The notes: generated by a model from the sequence alone, not told the origin. A stretch of 46,305 bases of DNA from Rodentolepis nana (GCA_900617975.1 UZAE01012325.1:1-46305), one strand, 5' to 3'. Positions 9,956 through 26,861 are shown, counted from the stretch's first letter. Made by a program: numbers and translations.

Positions 9956-11541
9956 ACAGGACATTCAGTCTCTTGGCCGAACTGTACCAATGCAACAATC
10001 AGTCTCGGTATTACGCGTTCGCTCGACCAGCAGACAAAGTAAATATGCCACCTACTGGGCATAAAGAAGATTGTCGGGATCCAAACTCCCCTCACTCCTC
10101 ACCCCTCACCCCACACCATACCTCCCAAACAAAACTCCTAACTTGTGCACCATGATCAAGTCGTCCCAATTACCTCGTCAGTGCAACTACGTAAGGCCAT
10201 AAACGAAGACGCCTTCTCTTTCTAGGCAATCGGCACTGGTGGGTGATAAGTGCAATCAATTCGAGGGCATTGTTGTTGTTGATGTTGTCAAATCTGTTTC
10301 TTTTCCAATTGGAAGAGTTTTCAGGTGCTGTGATCGAAGTGTAGGTGAGACTGAAGAAGAAGCTGCACTCACTTTTGCCCACGATGGGTAGTGTTTTGAG
10401 TAGTCAAATTAAAGTTCAATGTTTCCACATTGGTATCAGTCTAAGTGAGCTTATCCACGGAATTACTGCTCTTGTGCAGATAAATTTGAATTTAAGCGAT
10501 TTAAAGGAAGTCTCGTTGTTAAGAGGGAAGACTTGACGTGCTTTCCACATCTCCCTTTATCACTCACCACCAAATCTGAGCGGCATGAATAGCTAACCTC
10601 TTGACAATGCTGGAGGGCAAATATTCAAGTCACCATGAGAGGAGAGGAGAGGAGATATGCAAAGCTTCTTTATTCATTCTTCATTTAGATACCGAGAGAG
10701 AGAGAGAGAGATGTCATGTTAGTTTCTGAATCAAGATGGAGAATCGCAAAACTCTCTGATCTCCCCATCCAATCTTGATTTCTTACCCAAAACGGATCAA
10801 TGGAGATAAAACCTGTATACAAGTGACCCCTCTTCTCTTAGGAATCGAGTTGCAGCCGATACTGCGCATCAAAGATACTTGTTATCCTTACTTAGTTAAC
10901 TCTTTTAATAAAGAGGCAAAATGCAATCAACAGAGTATTTTTTAACTAATTTAACTGTTTTGATAAACAAAAATTAATTGAAATTTACATGTAGACTAAA
11001 AAATTTCAAATAAATAGTGCGATTTTCTATGTTGATTCAATTTTGTAAACGTCAGGTCCTGAAAATTTTGTGAGGCTAGCCAAAATTTTGGTCACCATTT
11101 TTATAAATAAATTTTATTTATTTTAAAGAATTTGGAGTTAATCCCGCATTCACGATTTCTAACCATCAGTCTCAACTTATGATCATTTAGATGAAGCACC
11201 TGGCACATTAATTAAATAAATAAACAAGTGTATGAAAATTAAACTCTTCTTTTCACTTGATAAGCGCTTCATTCTTCTTTTTTCAATTCATCAATATTTT
11301 TATTATTAGACCAGTGTCCTTAATAGGAGACAATAGTTTTACACATAAATAGTGTATTCCACAATGTCACATATACATTAATGATAACTATTTTCTGCAA
11401 AATCAGGTAACTAGGGCCGATGAAGTTTCTTCGCGTGACGTCGGGAGGTTTTCAGATTTCATGGGCTTCTAAAGGGGAAATTGTTATATAAATTAGTTAA
11501 ATAGGTAGTTTGATGTGTAACAATTTATGAATTCACTAAAA
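9956..11541. other. No supported gene
   Basis: Short open frames only. A (GA) microsatellite occurs at about 10691-10711, and the rest is AT-rich. The left part may include the downstream flank of the DYRK gene, which ends at 11542 on the minus strand. Confidence 0.4.
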
Positions 11542-16574
<5,033 letters not shown>

Positions 16575-17372
16575 GTTTTAATATTCTTCCTGGGAAACCC
16601 TCCGTCGAAATATTTGTCCCTTTGATGTTAGTCATCAAATTCCCCCAGTCCAATACACGCGGGCGTTACACCTCGCAAAAGTGGCCAATCATAACCTCTA
16701 TGATTTTTCTTCTAGGTCACGTTTGGCTATTTATTAAAACTATGCACAATATTTGTCATAATATAATAATTTAAAATAAAAAATCATTTAGATATTATTA
16801 ATTCTCTGAATATTTTGCAGGAAATGTCTCAAATCACTCACTCAGTTAATCTTTATATCAAATTAATTAAAAATACATTACAATTTGACCTTTTACGTCC
16901 TTCTTGCGTCTTTACTGAACATTCTTCTACTGGTGCATATGAGATTAGATTTATCCATTTTATGCAATTTTGGAAAGCATATAACTAGTCCCGGCAGTTT
17001 ACCTGATTTAATTCAAGAATTTCGCTGTGCTGTCTATTAAACCTGCCAGGATTCAGGACATTGACTTACTAACCCTTTTGATGAAGCTATTCAAAGCCCT
17101 AAGAACCACTAGTTTATTAGTCTTCCATCACTCATCAGATTTCTCACATGATAGCCACCTCACTTCAGAAAAATCTTTGATAATTTCGGTTTGGCCTTGT
17201 GTATAAAATCTCAACTTTTGTTCCAAACTTAAGTTCCTCACTGCCTTATTTGATAATCTCGCTCTTAATCCTGATTCTTTTTAGACAAATTCGAAATTGA
17301 CAGATTTAATAGAAAATTTTTAATTTTTTCACAACCTCTAAAATTCGTACACGAAAATATAGACAATGACAA
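16575..17372. other. Intergenic region between DYRK start and MCM8 stop
   Basis: This stretch should contain the DYRK promoter (reading leftward from about 16600) and the MCM8 3' flank. A 'ggccaatcat' CCAAT-type element lies at about 16683-16692. No canonical AATAAA is obvious shortly after the MCM8 stop. No gene is seen. Confidence 0.4.
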
Positions 17373-20300
17373 TCAAGTTAGACTATAAAGGTCTGATCCA
17401 CGCTTCAGAAGAGCTCCAATATGGTTCAAATTGTCAATTAGAATGCTCAATGTCCCTCCGGGGGTACAACGTTGGTAGAGAATGCTATCGTCTCCAGATA
17501 GCCCAATCTGTGCTGCGATTCCAGCAATCTCCTGAGTAGTGAAATTGCGGCTTCCGCCTGATTTACCCGCTTCGCGCTATAACAAAAAGAGATACAGATA
17601 TATCGCCATATGCCAAACTTTTATGAATATCACGAAGTGTATAATACTATTGATTACCTGTAGAGCAGCAAGAAGACGTTTAGTCGCCGATACCCCAGTG
17701 GAAGAAGCGTTTTTGCGTTTCTTAATTGGCGGAGCACTGGGACTTGAAAATGACAGTGACGTTCCGTATCCAGTTTCCATCATCAAATCGCACACATCTT
17801 GAGCATCCTGCAAAATGAAATAAAACGATTAGATGTTTCATTTATCAGCATTGCAGTATCAAAGTTCGACACAGCTACAAAAGGAAGCCAGTCGACTCCG
17901 ACTCCGAATATTTAATGAAATGCAGATGATCAGACAGAAAATTAAGGAGACTAATAAATTCCTGGTAGGCAATCTGCTAATAACATTAGCGTGAGTAGCT
18001 GCATCTCATGAGTAGGACTTAATTGGGGGTGATTCCACAGCCACCTCTGTACCTTCCTACTTTTGTAGGAGACAATTTATTGCAATAATGAAGTGGGGCA
18101 AAAGGTTTCCACTTGCATGAGTGTTAAACCGCAATTGCGTAGTAGGCAAGCACACAAGTTGGCAAATGGAATGAATTATTGGGTTGGCAACTAAGTCATT
18201 GCCGTTTTTGTTGACAGATTCACTCTATACTTTCTTTTGTTTTGTTAACGTGACCAGAGCATCTAACCTACATTTTTTTTCTTACTGTATGGGCTTCTAG
18301 GTTAATTAGTAAAAAATTTTTTTTGTTTAATTCTTTAGTTTTGTTTTTATCCCACTTTAAAAATGAAAGAACAGGACGTGCACTTCCGACACATTTATTG
18401 TATTACTTCCGAAAAGGCCAGAACGCATCGCAAGCACAAAAGAAGTTATGTGCCGTATATGAAGATGAGGCCTTAAAAGAAAGGCAATGTCGAAATTGGT
18501 TTGAAAGATTTCGTTCCGGTGATTTTTCACTGAAAAATTCACAACGATCTGGCCGCCCAGTCGAAGTGGATGAAACCCATATCAGGGCCATTATCGATTC
18601 AAATCGTCACAGCACAACACGAGATATTGCAGAGAAGCTCAATGTGTCGCATACATGCATTGAAAAAAAATTAAAAACCCTTGGTTATGTCAAGAAACTT
18701 GATTTATGGATCCCTCACCAGTTAAAGGAAATTCATTTGACGCAACGGATTAGCATCTGTGATTCGCCGCTACTGAACGCAATGAGAATGATCCATTTCT
18801 GAAGAACCTAGTTACTGGCGACGAAAAGTGGATAGTTTATAACAATGTTACTCGCAAGAGATCATGGGTGAAGCAAGATCAACCAGCCCAAACAGTATCA
18901 AAAGCAGAGATTCACCAAAAAAGATTATGCTGTCAGTCTGGTGGGATCACAAAGGAATTTTGTATTTTGAACTCATGCCGCAGAACCAAACGATAAATTC
19001 AAATGTGTATGTTGAAGAACTCGAAAAACTGAAGGATGCAATTGAAGATAAGCGCCCGGCATTATCAAATCGGCGGAAGGGTGTTGTTTTCCATCATGAT
19101 AACGCAAGGCCCCACACATCTTTGGTTACTCGGCAAAAATTATTGGAACTGGGTTGGGATGTTTTGTCACACCCACCATATAGCCCTGACCTTGCGCCTT
19201 CGGATTACCATTTGTTTCCTTCCATGCAAAACTCTTTAAATGGTAAAATTTTTAACAACGCGGATGATGTCGGATCACACCTAATTCAGTTTTTTAATGG
19301 CAAAGACCAGACATTTTACGAACGGGGAATTTTTACTCTGCCAGAACGATGGAAAAAGGTCATCGACAAGAACGGCCAATATCTAATTGAATAAAGTTAT
19401 ATTTTTAAACAAAAATTCCGAATTTGCCCTCTTATTTGAAATCGGCAATGACTTAGTTGCCAACCTAATAGTAACACAAATAACTGGATAGGGATTAATA
19501 AAACTCATATGAGCTTATAAAGACTCGTTCTATGATTTGCAACAGGAGGGAAGTTAAAGTGATCCAAGAAGAAGGTTTGGAGTTTCAGTTACTCAATGGA
19601 ATTAAAGGATGCCACTTACAATGCTAACAGCGAATAAGTTAAAACTGGGAATTACATGATAAAATTAACAAATTTGCTCTTAATTTTTTCGCCTAAAATC
19701 CGTAAGTAAAGGACATTCTGATTCCAAACTGAACCCAAAGTAAGATCCCCTAAGTGTCTATCAAGAAATTTAAAATTCCAATTTACATGACTGAGTAACC
19801 AGCATATTTCTGTATTAGATTCCATTTTCAATTTTCAAATATTCAGAATAAGTTGTGGTAACCCTAGAACATGCATGACGCTAATTATTCATTCAAATTG
19901 TTTGCTCATTTGCTGCAGATATCCGCCTATTAACCCTTTAGGCTTAAATGGTCAAGGCACTACCTTTGCATCCTTAAATGATCAGCCCATAACCCAAATA
20001 TTTTATTAATGAGGTTGTAAAAAGGCAGAAGATCTCTAGCAAGCTAATTCATGTTCCGAATAAATTTCATAAAGCCAACTTACTCATAACCTCCCCCCCC
20101 CCATACAAAGCGATGACTTACCTCTTTTGTAATCTCCTCCCTTAACTCAGCACGGGCTCGAGCTGATGACAATCGAATTAAGGACTCCAACTGCCGAATG
20201 GTTACCTGGAACAGATCTCTCTGCTCTTTTCGACGCTTGCGCAAATTGAGATAAAATTGGTGAATAAACTGAGCGGCTTCCGGAGTCATTCTATAGCGGA

Positions 20301-23300
20301 GAGAGGAAATGCAACACATACAGTATCTGTCACCAGTGCCTACTCAAATAGTATAAGTAGAGTGAACAAACTTCGGATGAACATAGGCCTTGGCGTATGC
20401 AATGTACTTGCGAAGTAGATGACCTGGCACCAACTTTTGATTGCTATTGCCAACACGCAAACGTGATTCCAAAGGAAGACTACTGGGATCCCCTTCATCC
20501 TTTAGAGTTGATGAAAAGGACGTAGAGGTCTCAAAACTCTCGCGCTTTATTTGACGACCCATATGAAGCGCCAGAACATGTTCAGAGAGCCTCCGATCAA
20601 GATTCTCAGAAGGTCGATCAGGCAAAATAAATATCAAATCAAATCTACAGATAAGCAAATAAACAGAATATACAAATTACCTTGATATAAGCGAACGGTT
20701 GATGCGGACATTTTCGTAGACAGTTTTAGAGGGGTCATATTGTCCAACCACAGGATTTGCAGCAGCTAAAACGGACGTCCGAGCAGCAAGATTACATACA
20801 TAACCACCTCGAGCAACAGACACAGTTTGCTGTTCTAGTACTTCCAACAAAGTGGCCGGATCACACGAAATCTTGTCAAACTCGTCGATACAACAAATAC
20901 CCTACTACTTATATATAATGAGCAGATGTGTATACCTGATCAGCAAGAACTAGTGCTCCAGCTTCCAGGCCGAAGGAGGAACTATCGCGGCATGCACTAA
21001 CAGTGAGACCGGCCGCTGAAGTGGTGTTTCCACAGACATAAATCGCTCTTGGAGATATTGATGCCGCTGCTCGAAGAAGTTGACTCTTACCGATCCCCGG
21101 ATCACCTGAAATAGGTACGTACCATTGTTGGGGACAACTTCTGGGCATTTCTTGAACTCGTCTATTTGGTCTGTTAGCTTTCTCTTCTTGCTATGCTTGA
21201 ATTGAAAACTCTTAATGTTTTTGCTGTCAAAATGCTTCTCCACGATTAGTCTAAACATATATTTTTTACTCCCATTGGGGAAGGGGCTACCAATTCCCAT
21301 CTTGAAGGGGGGGGGGAGGGGGAGGATGGGGGAGCACATTTAATCACCTTTCGTTAGTTATTAATCTCAACCAGCTCATGTGGTCATTACGTTCACTTGA
21401 TGGGCATCGAACCCATTAACCGCTGGCCTAGTAGGAGAGAAAACGGCCAACACACAAATTATGAAGGTTTCAGAGTTAAAGAGATTCAAAACAAAATGAT
21501 TACCCCTTAATAAATAGGATTCATATGCGCTGACGCATATTCTCAAATATGAACCAATGAGGAAGCCACAAACAATTTACCCAACGCCTCCTCTAATCTA
21601 TTACTGACTAATTTCTACGTACCAACAAAGAGAACATGTGAAGAGCACCTTCGAACGGAAATTTCCTCGTTTGAAGTCATCATAGCCTCGTTTTCCTGCT
21701 CCTCTTCCTCAGAAGAAATCGATAAATCAGGAGATTTCTCCCTAACTTTGTGAGAATTTGGATTAAGTAGAGACCAGGAGTTCGTTGATGCCCCGAAGGT
21801 GGCAAGTAGGATAGCCATTTTGACAAGTTCACGTCCACAAATTGACGGACAGAAGGAAGCGATAAGAAGATTGAAGAGATTCGACTCCTCTGCTATTCCT
21901 CGAATTGCATAGAGATCATTTAGTGAGAAATGCGTATCTGAATCGAGAAAGTGAGGGGATTTCAAGTCATTTTAGATTTGTGCTTGGGAGAAATTGATTC
22001 TCAAACCTTAAATAAAAATTAGTCCAATGCAAATGTTGTATTTGGAACTAGTAATGACATTAGGCCACACTACCAAAAAAGGGAAAGTAGCATAGCACCC
22101 CAAGGCAATAGAATGGAAATACCCAATACTCGGGTGACACATGAACAAATAGAATTACAAAGTAACGCATCCACACAAATGTAAAGCCTTACGCACACAC
22201 ACAGGGAGTGGAGTGCACTCATTGCCCAGCCAATGAAAATGCGGATATAACAAGACGAGCACGTGGTCTACGGGAGTTAATTAGGCGGATAGGGCACTTA
22301 ATGGAGAGAATCTATGTCCAATTTAGCAGTCAATACCTTCTCAATTCCAACTGTGAAGTCCAGTTCGACAACTTTGTACATTTAGCTAAAAACAAAGCCT
22401 CAGTTTCATTGAGGTACCTCTGGAGTAATATTATTAAAAAATCTACATTAAATGACCTCTCCATCGTAGCTAAAACCCTGAGAACAGGTATTAATATCAA
22501 TGGATGCTCATCAATGAGAATCGGTTTCGTAAAGGTTAAGGAGAAGCACTCACATTACCCTAGCCCATCCCCTACTCACACACCTTGTTTGCTGTGAATC
22601 AATACGGTAATTCATTAGGTGCGAACTTGAGATCTTTACATGTCAACCACGATGCATTTGATAGAGAAGACCAACGAAGCTCATCTTACCTCCACTTTGA
22701 ACCTCATTGAGTTCGCTTACATTGACCTCAGTGATTCTCTCATTGACGTGGGAATCTTGTCGACGAGTAGTGAGGCATTGGATTCCCACCTTATTGCAAT
22801 CACCATCTTCTCCAGCGCGGTTGAATATTCTAGTAAGGTTATTCACCCTTAGACAGAGGTTGAAGACATTGCCTCCTTTACCCCCAGCCGCCACCTCGTA
22901 TGTGGAGCCTAGGGGTCGACGATTGTCTTTCGAGAATAAACCGCTCCCAACGCTGGCATCCACTGATGAAGAAAGAAGGCTCACCACACCACATACGTGC
23001 ACAAAGTCGCCCGGAACACAACTTTCCACAAGGTCTCGATCCACAAAGCATGTAATGCTCCGGGGAACTCGACCGGTTGTCGATTGCTGATCCTGATTAC
23101 TGTCATCCTCATCCGACTCTTGTATCAAAAGCGTCTGAAAGTTAACCGTCAGAGTCAAATAGTAATATAGTTATATGACAACGTATGCACTTTTATTGGC
23201 TATGACATCTAGGATCTCAAAGACAAATAAAGAAGCATGTAGTAGCTGCTCTGAAATGATCTTAAGGGGATAACTTATCATTAACTTTCTCTCTCGATCA

Positions 23301-24637
23301 GTTGTGAGTGCCACAATCGGGAAATTGGTGACAAATCCCAAATTTGAACTCTGGAACGTTACACCGCAAATCTGCAAGTAAAATTGTTTAATCAGTAAGA
23401 AAATCGGCTGAATACTTCCAAAATATGATCAATTTAATTATCTGATTTCATTTTCATTTCAACATAATTCTCGCTCTCAGTTTGACATGTGAAGAGGTAA
23501 TTTAACGGACTTCTTTCAAAAGCTCTTCCGTCTTAGAGCACCTTCGAAATATCCGGATAGTTCTCCAAAACTAAAATCGTGCGCATAACACTATGAAAAA
23601 AGAAGGAAAACTTCTGTCACTGTTAAGACATCAAGCAAGATGAGAAGAAAATCTTTGACAAAAGAAGCTCCAGAGCAAATCATACCCGTGTATCAATCAC
23701 CAAGGTAGATGGTGACGAGTAAATTGGGTGGAAAATTCTCGAGCGACAGCCTTTTTCCGGGCACTTCGTGGGAGTGGCAAAACATCCGTCATCTTCAATC
23801 ACCAAGACCTGTTCAGTTTCACACAGTCCACAACGAAAACAGAGCCTGCAACACAATGGACGAATCTAAATTTTTATTTTGAGCTTAATTCAGCCTAGAA
23901 CTTACGGGTCCAAGTCGCGCAACAGTTGCTCGAATTGAAATAAGATCGCCCAGATGGTGAGCACGTAAACTTCGCAAAGGGGTTGGAGGGAAATGATCCA
24001 CAAGTCGAGCGGCAATATACGGCAACTTTACCTCTCCATTCTGATCAACTAACACAAAGTTTGAGATAAAGTAGCCAACATACGGGGATTTGTGTTGATA
24101 CCATAGAGTTTTTCAGTTGCTACTGTGTGAACTGCAAGCCCCAACGACAATATCATCAATTTCGAATCAAACTTGTTTTCAGAGTTTGATTCAGGAAGCC
24201 AAGCATCTAGCTTTTTGGCAAGCGTTGGTGAATTTTTTAAAGAACTGAAGTCAACATTCATAACCGGATTCTCCTCCAGAGCTGCCCAATTAATGAAAGA
24301 CGGAGAAGTGTGACTTTCTGAACCTTCACAACAGCATTCACCTTTTATGTAATCAATAAAAGCCTATAATTAAGTTTGAATGAAACTATATGCGTACTTT
24401 TGTGTATTTTACAGCATTACTGTCAGGTTCATACACAGTAGCGGGAAAATAATGCAACCAACCAGGCAATTGAGAAAATTTTGGTTTTTTAACTAAGACG
24501 GTCGGCCCCTTCTGTGATACGGGCAGATTTTCGGCCACAAAAGAATGATTTATAGTCGAATGTGAGGTATTTGAGGAACGACAGAAGCCCCCACGGCCAC
24601 GATAACGCCAGTAATTATTTCTTTTATTCGTGTTAGA
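17373..24637 (-). CDS. MCM8: MCM8 DNA helicase (homologous-recombination MCM)
   Basis: Twelve exons join in frame: 24637-24398, 24363-24084, 24048-23906, 23865-23686, 23134-22690, 21937-21623, 21105-20936, 20901-20681, 20644-20372, 20290-20122, 17807-17658 and 17576-17373 (929 codons before the stop). Numbering from the first codon at 24637, a four-Cys zinc site lies at 233, 236, 256 and 261. Walker A is GDPGIGKSQ (535-543), with the GKS form typical of MCM8 instead of the AKS of MCM2-7. Walker B is CIDEFDK (595-601) and the arginine finger is SRF (664-666). The C-terminal block [20 protein letters not shown] and a winged-helix end follow. MCM8 acts with MCM9 in recombination repair and replication restart. 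An acidic insert ([18 protein letters not shown]) sits just before the AAA+ core. The initiator is unresolved: a stop lies immediately 5' of the first exon, so a leader must be spliced on. Confidence 0.92.
18179..19468 (+). mobile_element. Mariner transposon in an MCM8 intron
   Basis: The element is 1290 bp and has terminal inverted repeats of about 26 bp (TTGGGTTGGCAACTAAGTCA.. against the reverse complement of ..TGACTTAGTTGCCAACCTAA) with one mismatch. It is flanked by the TA target-site duplication (18177-18178 and 19469-19470) expected for Tc1/mariner. It lies in the 2.3-kb intron between MCM8 exons 20122-20290 and 17658-17807, antisense to the host gene. Near-identical ends suggest a recent insertion. 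Confidence 0.93.
18363..19394 (+). pseudogene. Mariner transposase, broken by frameshifts
   Basis: The reading frame is recognisable across its usual length of about 345 codons but is broken at least three times by small indels: near 18391-18400, near 18771-18780, and in the A-run at 18917-18922. The N-terminal HTH region shows [18 protein letters not shown] and the linker SGRPVEVDE. The catalytic triad is present as D in TGDEKW, D in HHDNARPH, and D in [10 protein letters not shown] with 34 residues between the last two, which is the mariner D,D34D signature. The C-terminus [13 protein letters not shown] is intact and ends at a TAA. I see no premature stop other than those caused by the shifts. 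It is probably inactive as assembled. From memory it is closest to mariners common in Hymenoptera, which needs a search. Confidence 0.9.
21360..21440 (-). repeat. Pol III box-like sequence in an MCM8 intron
   Basis: On the minus strand 'aggccagcggttaa' resembles an A box and is followed almost directly by 'gggttcgatgccc', a perfect match to the tRNA B-box consensus GGTTCGANNCC. The spacing is far too short for a functional tRNA and I could not fold a cloverleaf. It could be a fragment of a tRNA-derived SINE or a decayed tRNA. It lies in the intron 21106-21622. Confidence 0.3.
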
Positions 24638-25132
24638 CTAAATGGAAAAGAATAAAACATAAATGTATCAAAGTTAAGATAACAAATTTATATATAAATA
24701 AAATCAATGCAAGGCATTTATAAACCATGAATTATGCGGTAGAGGCTCTATTAGGAAAACCGAAAATTATCCAAACAATTAAAAAACGTATTGAATTAAA
24801 ATGCCGCATTGTATTAATTTATCAAATAAAGAATGTAATCAACTGATAAAATACTCCATCTACCATGTAAAATTTCACATAACACCCAAATTATAGGTTA
24901 TCAAGTAGTCCACCAATCAACGGAGAGCTCAGGCTCGTTCAATCAGACGCCAACTATTTATTCAATGAAATTTTTCAATAAATTGTTGCTTAAAACTATT
25001 TGTAATTAGTTCTGAAATTATTTTATTTGCTACTTTACTATTAAAATTTCTTGAATAAATGGTTGAGCTTCTGATAATAAATTAGAAAACTAGTAATAAG
25101 CGTCGGTATATTGTTACCGAAAGTATACTGTA

Positions 25133-25262
25133 ATAGACTTACTTCCATATGGTGCACCCTGGACAACATATACTTATACCTCAAAAAATTATATAAACTG
25201 GCATTTGACTTCAAACTAACATGACCAGCCCGAAACGTAAATCGAATAGGAAAGATCGTCCT
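25133..25262 (+). mobile_element. SINE-like retroposon (family A), 5' fragment
   Basis: The sequence 'tagacttacttccatatggtgcaccctggacaacatatacttatac' followed by 'ctataaactggcatttgacttcaaactaacatgacc' matches the 5' half of family A in sense orientation. The 3' half and A-rich tail are absent or unrecognisable, so this copy is truncated and diverged. It lies upstream of the MCM8 coding exons. Confidence 0.5.
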
Positions 25263-25839
25263 CGTCAGGCGAATCGCATTATCTGTAGATCCTTCAGTGG
25301 AATGCTGGAGGGATGTCACAAGACAAGAAGTTTCAAATCCGGAAAATTCTGCACACATATTTTATAGACATATTCGCAATCATGGAAGTCAACCTTACAG
25401 ATAAAACTCACATGCTCTCAGTTCCCAGGTTACACAATACATTTGCTATCGAAAGACCGGCAAGCAGCAAGTGGCATATTGACCGAAGAGAATGTGACTG
25501 CGTGAGAAACTACTGCACATTCCCAGTGGCACATTCTGCAGCACCTACGAAAATAGACCAAGTCACCTAAAAGCACAAGCTGGACCATTACAGAAAGAAA
25601 TAGAACTGAGGAAAATATCACAAACTGTTAACAAACCAGAAAGCCTCTATTTACCCTCCAAAAACCCATTAGCAGATATCGAAATGCGATTTTTCATCCG
25701 ACTTCTTGGCCATTCCATGAAATCGGCCACCCACCAGATCAAATGTGATTATTGGCCCTAGACACAATTAATGCAAACTATCATGCAGATCAATGGCTCA
25801 AGGTCGAGTCATAAGTCGAAAGCCAAGCAAACGTTGGTT

Positions 25840-26256
25840 TTTAATGTTACCTCTGAGCTATTCTCTTTCTTCGCAGCAGCGGGACAAAATTGATCTTCAT
25901 TAGAAGGATATATAGAGGCCATTAAGATAGCACTACTCTAATTGTGCGGCCAGGGTACTAAATTCACCAACCCAGTAATTTTTTCGGACTCGCAGCCAAC
26001 AAAGCAGTCAATTGGAAACAGAGAACTGCCCAAAAGAGATGAGATACACGAAAATAAAAACTGTTTCAATTACTCAGAAAATAGAACAATAGTTCTTCAA
26101 TGGATACCTGGGGACTGTGGTATTATAGACAATGAGCGCGCTGTCGTGCTTACTAAGAAGGGGACCACAATTTTGCTAGGTATAGACCGACCAATGTTTT
26201 TCCACATAAAGAAGTTCCCAATCAGGAGAGAATTCAAGACTTCAAGAATCAACTAA
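25840..26256 (+). pseudogene. Decayed RNase H domain of a LINE (non-LTR retrotransposon)
   Basis: The plus-strand frame reads SELFSFFAAAGQN, stop, EGYIEAIKIAL, stop, VIFSDSQPTKQSIGNRE and then TIVLQWIPGDCGIIDNERAVVLTKKG. This is the order of RNase H motifs in Jockey/BS-type LINE polyproteins: the E-AI-AL helix, the F-DSQ strand, and the QWIPxHCGxxGNERADxLAK block. Two stops interrupt it, the histidine of HCG is D, and the aspartate of ERAD is V, so it cannot be an active nuclease. No intact reverse transcriptase is visible upstream. Confidence 0.6.
25851..25922 (-). other. Candidate MCM8 leader exon (doubtful)
   Basis: On the minus strand an ATG at 25922 opens a 24-codon frame (MASIYPSNEDQFCPAAAKKE..) ending at a GTAACATT donor. 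It would join the first secure MCM8 exon (24637) in phase. However, it lies entirely antisense to the decayed RNase H remnant, so the open frame may be fortuitous. It is recorded because it is the only cis-spliced ATG exon I found; the alternative is trans-splicing at 24637. Confidence 0.25.
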
Positions 26257-26548
26257 CTTAAAGCCCTAACAAAGGAGAAGCAACGAGAAGCGTCACTCTC
26301 CAATACAGCCGTCTGTACACGCTTTTCGATAAAAATAAATTACATACACATATATGGTCGCAATTTTCAAGATGAATATTCATACTTAGCACATACTGTA
26401 ATATTTCAGCACCTATAGCACTTCGCTAAAATTTCAATGCGTCTTTATTCCATTACACTGCCTCCCTGATGATTGAAAGGGAAATGTTTAAAGGTTCATC
26501 TGTATTAACTAAAATCAGAAATTAGTACTTTAGGAATGGTGTGTGATA

Positions 26549-26861
26549 TACTTACCTCCACGTGGTACACCCTGGGCAACGTATACTCATACGGCCAAAA
26601 AGTCTATAAACTGGCAGTTGACTTCTGATTCCTAACTACTATCACCCCACTATATGCCATATTTCACCATTTCAGCAGATCTCGCCTTACATTTGTGCCT
26701 GTCTGTCTCTTTTACCTCTGTGAATCATTATTCTATCCCCCCCCCTCTCTCGACTTTTTGTCACTTTGATGTTCCCCCTCCTCCTATGCGAATCCTGAAG
26801 TCAGCTAAAGGGCTACTGATAACTAACAAAATGCCTGCCATTTGAAATAAATAAATAGTAC
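26549..26861 (+). mobile_element. SINE-like retroposon (family A), near full length
   Basis: This copy reads from 'atacttacctccacgtggtacaccctgggcaacgtatactcatacgg' through 'ctgtgaatcattattctat', a C9 run, 'ctctcgactttttgtcactttgatg' and 'gaagtcagctaaa' to 'gcctgccatttgaaataaataaata'. It is in sense orientation and lies just downstream of the RNase H remnant. Confidence 0.65.

Noticed and set aside
18864..19394. An apparent separate 176-codon gene starting [10 protein letters not shown].
   Set aside because: It is the 3' part of the mariner transposase after a frameshift; its first codons are out-of-frame sequence.
22208..22597. A 129-codon open frame on the plus strand, antisense within an MCM8 intron.
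   Set aside because: It has no recognisable domain and lies wholly between two secure MCM8 exons; no splice or motif support was found.
23171..23377. A minus-strand open frame preceded by TTGCAG between two MCM8 exons, which looked like an extra exon.
   Set aside because: The flanking exons join in phase and match animal MCM8 without it (IDTR followed by TLLIQE), so it is intronic.
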